DNA of 40,385 bases from a virus: IMG/VR virus record IMGVR_UViG_3300023184_000259, positions 1-40,385 of that record; one strand, written 5' to 3'. Below the pieces are notes generated by a model. The model did not search any database. It worked only from the letters and a program-made list of their open reading frames with translations, and was not told where the DNA came from. The position numbers and the translations under genes are program-made. Shown here piece by piece: positions 31,601-37,600 of this stretch (position 1 is its first letter; each line of letters starts with the position of its first letter).

Positions 31601-34600
31601 AGAAAGCAAAGGCGGCAGAGGAAAAAGTTAAAGCCGAGGAAGAGAAGGCCAAAGCCGCAGAGCAAAAGAAAAAGGCCGAGGAATTCAACAAGCAGCCCAT
31701 GAAGGTTGCCATGGAAGCTGGCAATGCTGATGTTGTTGCGTCTATCCTGCACGGGAACGCTGTGGCTGAAGACATGATGCCCGTCATCTTCCCTGATGAG
31801 ATGCTGTTACGCATCCCTGTCTATTCAGGGGATCTATCAAAGATTGAAGCGGCGCTGGCTAAGAACGGGTTCCGCATTACTGATCGGTCAGTTTCTTCAA
31901 CTACAGACGATCCATCCTATACAGGCCCTGAGCGTGTAACTATTTCCGCGCTTTACAAGCCTGAGAAGGTAAGTATCCAGGGTGGTGGTGCGGAGTTTTA
32001 TGGAAACCGCAAAGACAAGGTTACCGCTCCTCCAATACCTAGAGATGCTACAGACGCCCAAATCACCAAGATGTTGGCGGCTGTGTCCAAAGACATCCTG
32101 CTTGACATCAATTCAAATCCAGACAACTCGTTTGGAACAATGATGTACAAAGAGGGCATTGTGAGCTATGTCTTGCCTGCGTCCGACTACATGCTTGCAG
32201 CCATCAAAGAAGCCCGACTTGTTCGTGTATCTGAAAGAACAGGTAGCCGACAGGCTATCAAGATGGCTTTGGAAAACGGTCAACAAGATGAAATCCAAAA
32301 GCTTTTACAGGGTTATGTTGATGCGCTTCAGGGCCTGCAAAAGGTCTTTGACTCTCACGCCCGTATAGGTGACTTAGACCTTGCGCTAAAAGAAAAGTAC
32401 GTCAAAGATGAAAGCCAAAGCTCGTCAGCGTTCAAGTACACGCAAGATGGACTCGATCTCCGCAGCAAGCTAAAAGCCAATAACTTGCCCGCACTCTTTA
32501 ACAAGATGTACCAGTTGTTTGGGGCAAATGAAGATTCCACTGACCAGACTAACCGCGTCATCAAGAAGGAAACTGAAGTGCCACCAGAGCTGGGCAACAT
32601 TGTCCGCCGTGGTATGCGGGATCACCGCCAGGGCCGTGACGTTGATGTCCAAGACTTTGTAAACACGTTTGGCCTATTTCCCGGTGGTGTTGATTTTGGT
32701 AACTGGGTTAACCAGTCCGAGCGCGCGGCTCACTTGAATGCTATCTATGACGCCATGTATGACTTGGCGGATGTTTCTGGCATTTCTCCAAAGATGCTTG
32801 GACTGGGCGAGAAGCTCAAGATGGCCATTGGTGCCCAGGGTAAAGGCGGCAGAACTGCTGCCCACTACATTCCTAAGCTAAACGAAATCAACCTTACCAA
32901 AACCAAAGGCGATGGATCACTTGGCCATGAGTGGCAGCACGGCTTGGACTGGAATCTTCAGCAAGAAGCCAATGGCAAAAAACTGATGGCGGGCACGGTT
33001 GAGGCCCTCAAAAACACAATAGATGCTGAGACAGTAGAAAACAATCTCAAGGCCATTTTGCGAGATGTTGCCAACAGCGCAGATAACCGCAACATGCCGC
33101 CCAAGAAAGCGTTCTTTGCTGCAATTACAAACCCTAACTATTATTCCCAAGCGCCAATCTTTAGGGACTCGTACAAACAGACTCAGTACCTTAGAGATGC
33201 TCGGGCGTTAGATGAAGCAGAGGGCAGAAGCCCGGCTTATTGGAGCTCCAACGTCGAGTTGTTGTCTCGCGCATTTGAGTCTATGTTGTTTGATATGTCT
33301 AAGGGCGGGTCACCATACCTTGTCGGCCCCACAGTTGCTGATGGATACATATCAAAGAAAAACGGGTACGGTGGTACGTCTTACCCGGCGGGTAAAGAGC
33401 GCCCGGCCCTCAATGAAGTCTATAAGCAGATGCTCGACCAGATTGACCCAGAGACTCTGGAAGTCAAAACCTACAAGATGGACACCAAGATTGTCCAAGT
33501 GGAAGAGCTGGGCTATGCCGTCTTGGATCAGTACAACTTAGATTCTGGCTCTAGTGGCGGCCTGGTTTGGTTCAAAAACCAGAAGGAAGCTGAAGAAGCC
33601 AAAGCCCAACGTGACGGCCAAGAAAGAGTCATGACTCCAGAGGCCATGCAACTGAGCAAGGTCAATCAGCGCATCATTGACATGGCAAAGCGGGTTGATG
33701 CCATCATGGAAGAGATGGGTCTATTCAAATGGCCCGAGATTAAAAATGGCTCAATGTCTGAGTCCATGTTCTATCACATGCGTCAAGGATGGTGGCCAAA
33801 GAATAACCGTGAGCTGGCCGAGTACGGCATCAAAGCGTACTTGCAGAATCCAAAATTGCTTGGCTTTGACCCCGCCAAAGATCAGCGCGAAATAGATAAG
33901 TACAAGATTGCCGACTTTGAGGGTGACCGCGTCAAACTTAAGCAGACTCAAGAAGACTTTGAGGCCGCAGCCGTGCGCTATGTTAGCCAAGTCATTACTG
34001 ACATGAGAGCTGAAGGCTCAGATACAAAGGCTGTCTATGAGCACATTGTTGGCCTGTATCAAACTCAGCCGACATTGGATGTTCAGTCTGTCCTAAGCAA
34101 AACAAACAACGCCTACTCCACGCCCCTGCCTATTGCTTTCCTGGCCGGTATGCTGGCAAAGGTTAAATCCACCACTACGGTCTTGGATCCAACGGGCGGC
34201 AATGGAATGCTGGTAGTGGCAGCCAATCCACAGAACGTCACCACAATCGAGCTTGACCCTCACCGCGCTCTAAACATGGAGCTGATGCAAATTGGCAACG
34301 TGATCGAGGGTGATGCTCTTGAGAAAATCAATGACTTAAGAGATCAGGAAGTTGACGTAGTCTTGGCCAACCCGCCGTTTGGCGCCTTGTCAACATCAGA
34401 AAATATCCCGTCTTGGACTGGTCAGAGCTACAAAATTGGAGCACTGGATCAATTGATCGCGGCTAAGTCTTTGCGGGCTATGGCCAACAATGGCCGTGCT
34501 GTATTGATACTTGGAGCACACCCTAAAGCCGGGACAGTAACCTCCACAGACCGTGTATTCCTGAATTGGCTATATGGCAACTACAACGTAGTAGACCATT

Positions 34601-37600
34601 TTGAGATCGCTGGCAACTTGTATCGTAAGCAGGGCGCGTCTTGGCCGTTGCGCGTCCTAGTTATTGCCGGTAGAAACCAAACGGAAAACGCTTATCCAAG
34701 TGATTTCAACATCAATCGGATAACTACATTTGATGAACTTTGGAGCAGATATGTTCAAACCAGTGATCGTAGCCAAGAAGTCGTGGTGGGTACCGGAAAG
34801 AAACAGCCAATTACTGGCGGTGCAAATCGACCTGCCGGAGGAGTACCAACAGGCGGTACGCTGGAAAATGGAGAGCCTAGCGGAGGAGTGGGGGCTGGAG
34901 AGGGCGCTGGCGTCGGCGAACAACTACCTACAACAGGACGGGGCGCTGGCGCTGCCACAACCGGCGGACGAGGAGCAGCTGGTGCAGCTGGTGCTGGAGA
35001 ACAGCAGCCGGATATCGGAAAAAATAAACGAGGGGGATCCAATACTGGCCAAGCCGGCAGCTCAGAAAGAGGCGCTGATAGCGGTAGAGGATCAGAAGCT
35101 GAACTGGGAGGACTTTCTGACCTAGACCTGGATTCAATCTTTGATGAACTAGGTAAACCAGAAAAAGTTAAGGGCGGCCCGCGCGCGCCTCGAGGTGCTC
35201 CAAAAGAGCCAGGCGCTCCAAGGGCTCCAAGAGCGCCAGCAGTCAAAGGCCCAACAGTTATTCCAAAAGAGCTGGAAGGATTGGGACTAGAGTCATTGTT
35301 GGATGAATTAGATGTTGCCCTGAACGGCAAGGCTCCTGAAGTAACCAAAGAAACTACGCCAGAAGACAGTCAAGAGCGCCTGGACAAGCAAGCCAACGAG
35401 GCTATGGGTCGCATTGCTCAGAACACCAAGAACACCAGCGACGACCCTAACAGCGGTCTTTACTCAAGAAAGGGTGATCAGGAGTACGCCAACGTGCAGC
35501 CAATCATCCAGAAGGTATGGAATGCTGTTGGTGAAAAGGTTAGCGACGTATCTCAACGTATCAAGCAAGTCTATTCTTTGCTGGTTACCAAGTTTGGTGA
35601 CGCCATCAAAGCCCACCTACGCACGTTTGTTGATAGCCTGCGCTCAGTGGTACAGCGTCGTCCTAAGAACCAGACCCCCGTCCAAGCGGAACCTATTGAT
35701 ACTGAATCCCGCGTTGTCTACCTTGGCAAGTCGCGGTTCTCCAGCGATGGCATCTATTTGCCGCGCGCGCAGTCTCAACACGCTTACTCAGCCTTGGAAA
35801 GACTGGAAGCCCAGGTCGGTGCCATTGATGAGTTTGTGGCCAACGAGCTTGGATATCCGTCAGTTGAGAAAATGGCCAAAGGTTTGGCCGGGTATCAGAT
35901 AGACGGCTTGGCTCTGGCCATTCAGGCCAACAAGCTTGGCAAGGGCTTCATCATTGGCGATGACACCGGTGTGGGCAAAGGCCGTGCAGCAGCCGCCATG
36001 ATTGTCTGGGCTAAGAAGAATGGAAAGATCCCGATCTTTGTAACGCTCAGTGACTCCTTGTACACCGCGATGTATGAGGATTTGAGCAACATTGGCCATG
36101 AAGACATCAAGATCGGCATGACCAACAATGAATCCATGATTCAAAAGAACATTGGTAATGGCCAGACTAAGGTTGTGTTTGAAAACAAGGGTAAAGCTGG
36201 CCCAGACCTCATGTCCTACATCGCCAAGAACGGTGAGCTGCCCAAGGGTATGGATGTCTTGTTTACAGCTTACTCTCAGCTCAATGGCGGAACAGGCTCT
36301 CCGGCAAGACAGGGAGCCATAGCCTCTTTGGTTGCCGCTGGCAAAGCCGTCTTGATCATGGATGAGGCTCATAATGCAGCTGGCATTCCAACTAACCCGG
36401 ACTCTGTTGGCCAGAATGCTTTCTTTATGTCTTTGCTGACAGGTCAAAACTTGTTGGGCAAGGATAAAGACGCGCCAGAAGATTGGCAGCCACCTCCTGC
36501 TGTGTACTTGTCTGCGACATTTGCAAAGCGCCCAGACAACATGCCTTTGTACATCCATACCAACTTACGGTATGCGGCCAACACTCCAGAAGAGCTGACG
36601 GCCTTGTTCGGCAAGGGCGTGAAGACCGACGTCTTGCAACAGGTTTCATCTGAGATGTTGGTTGAGTCTGGCTCCATGTTGCGCCGCGAGAGATCGTATG
36701 AAGGCGTGAAGATGGACTTTGTTACAGACGAGGCCAATGCTCCGCGCGATATCAGGGAAGTCGACAAAGTCACAACCATCCTAAGAACATTGGTCAATGC
36801 TGATCGTGCGCTTAAAGATTGGCTGAAGACGCCCGGAATCCAAGAGCAGCTCATTACGACGTTTGGCCCACCCGGCTCAATGCTGGGAAAGATTGGCCCT
36901 ACCGCGTTCACTGAGGCCAAGGCCAACATGTTCACCTCTGTGGTTCATAACTACATTGGAACCCTGCTGTTGTCTACCAAGACTCAAACAGCCGTAGACA
37001 TGGTTGTGGACAAGATGAACAACAATGAAAAGGTTGTTGTTGGCTTGCAGAACACAAACGGCAGCGCGCTAGATGACTTTGTCTCCAAGAACGGTATCAA
37101 GATAGGTGATGAAATACCCAACTTTGGTTGGCAGACTCTTCTCCAGCGCGCCATTGACTCGACCAGAAAGGTCACGTTGAAGTCAGCCACCGGAAACAAG
37201 AAGGACAACATCAAGGTTGAAGTCCCATACTCGATGATGCCTCCATCTGTAAGGGCTGGCTACGACAACCTGGCCAACATGCTCAAAGACTTCCAGTCTG
37301 ATTTGCCTGTGGCTCCTATTGACTACATGCGTACTCAGCTTGAGAGCAAGTATGTCTGGACAATCGACGGCAAGACTCATGTTGGGGATACACCTCCACC
37401 CGGAGTTAAGGCTAGACACCTGGTGGTCAGAGAAATTACCGGGCGCAATACAGCTGTAGATTACCGTGGTGATGTGCCTAAATACATGGCGCTGAATAAC
37501 CCAGAACGGGTTGCCATGATCTCCTCATTCCAAAACGGTGAAGACTCTCAAAATGGGCCAATCGACGTATTGATCATTAACTCTGCTGGCGCGACTGGCA

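Noticed and set aside
34755-35348. 197-codon Pro/Ser-rich open frame on the minus strand
   Set aside because: It mirrors the Gly/Ala-rich linker of the giant protein; low-complexity GC-rich DNA is open in several frames. No start signal supports it.
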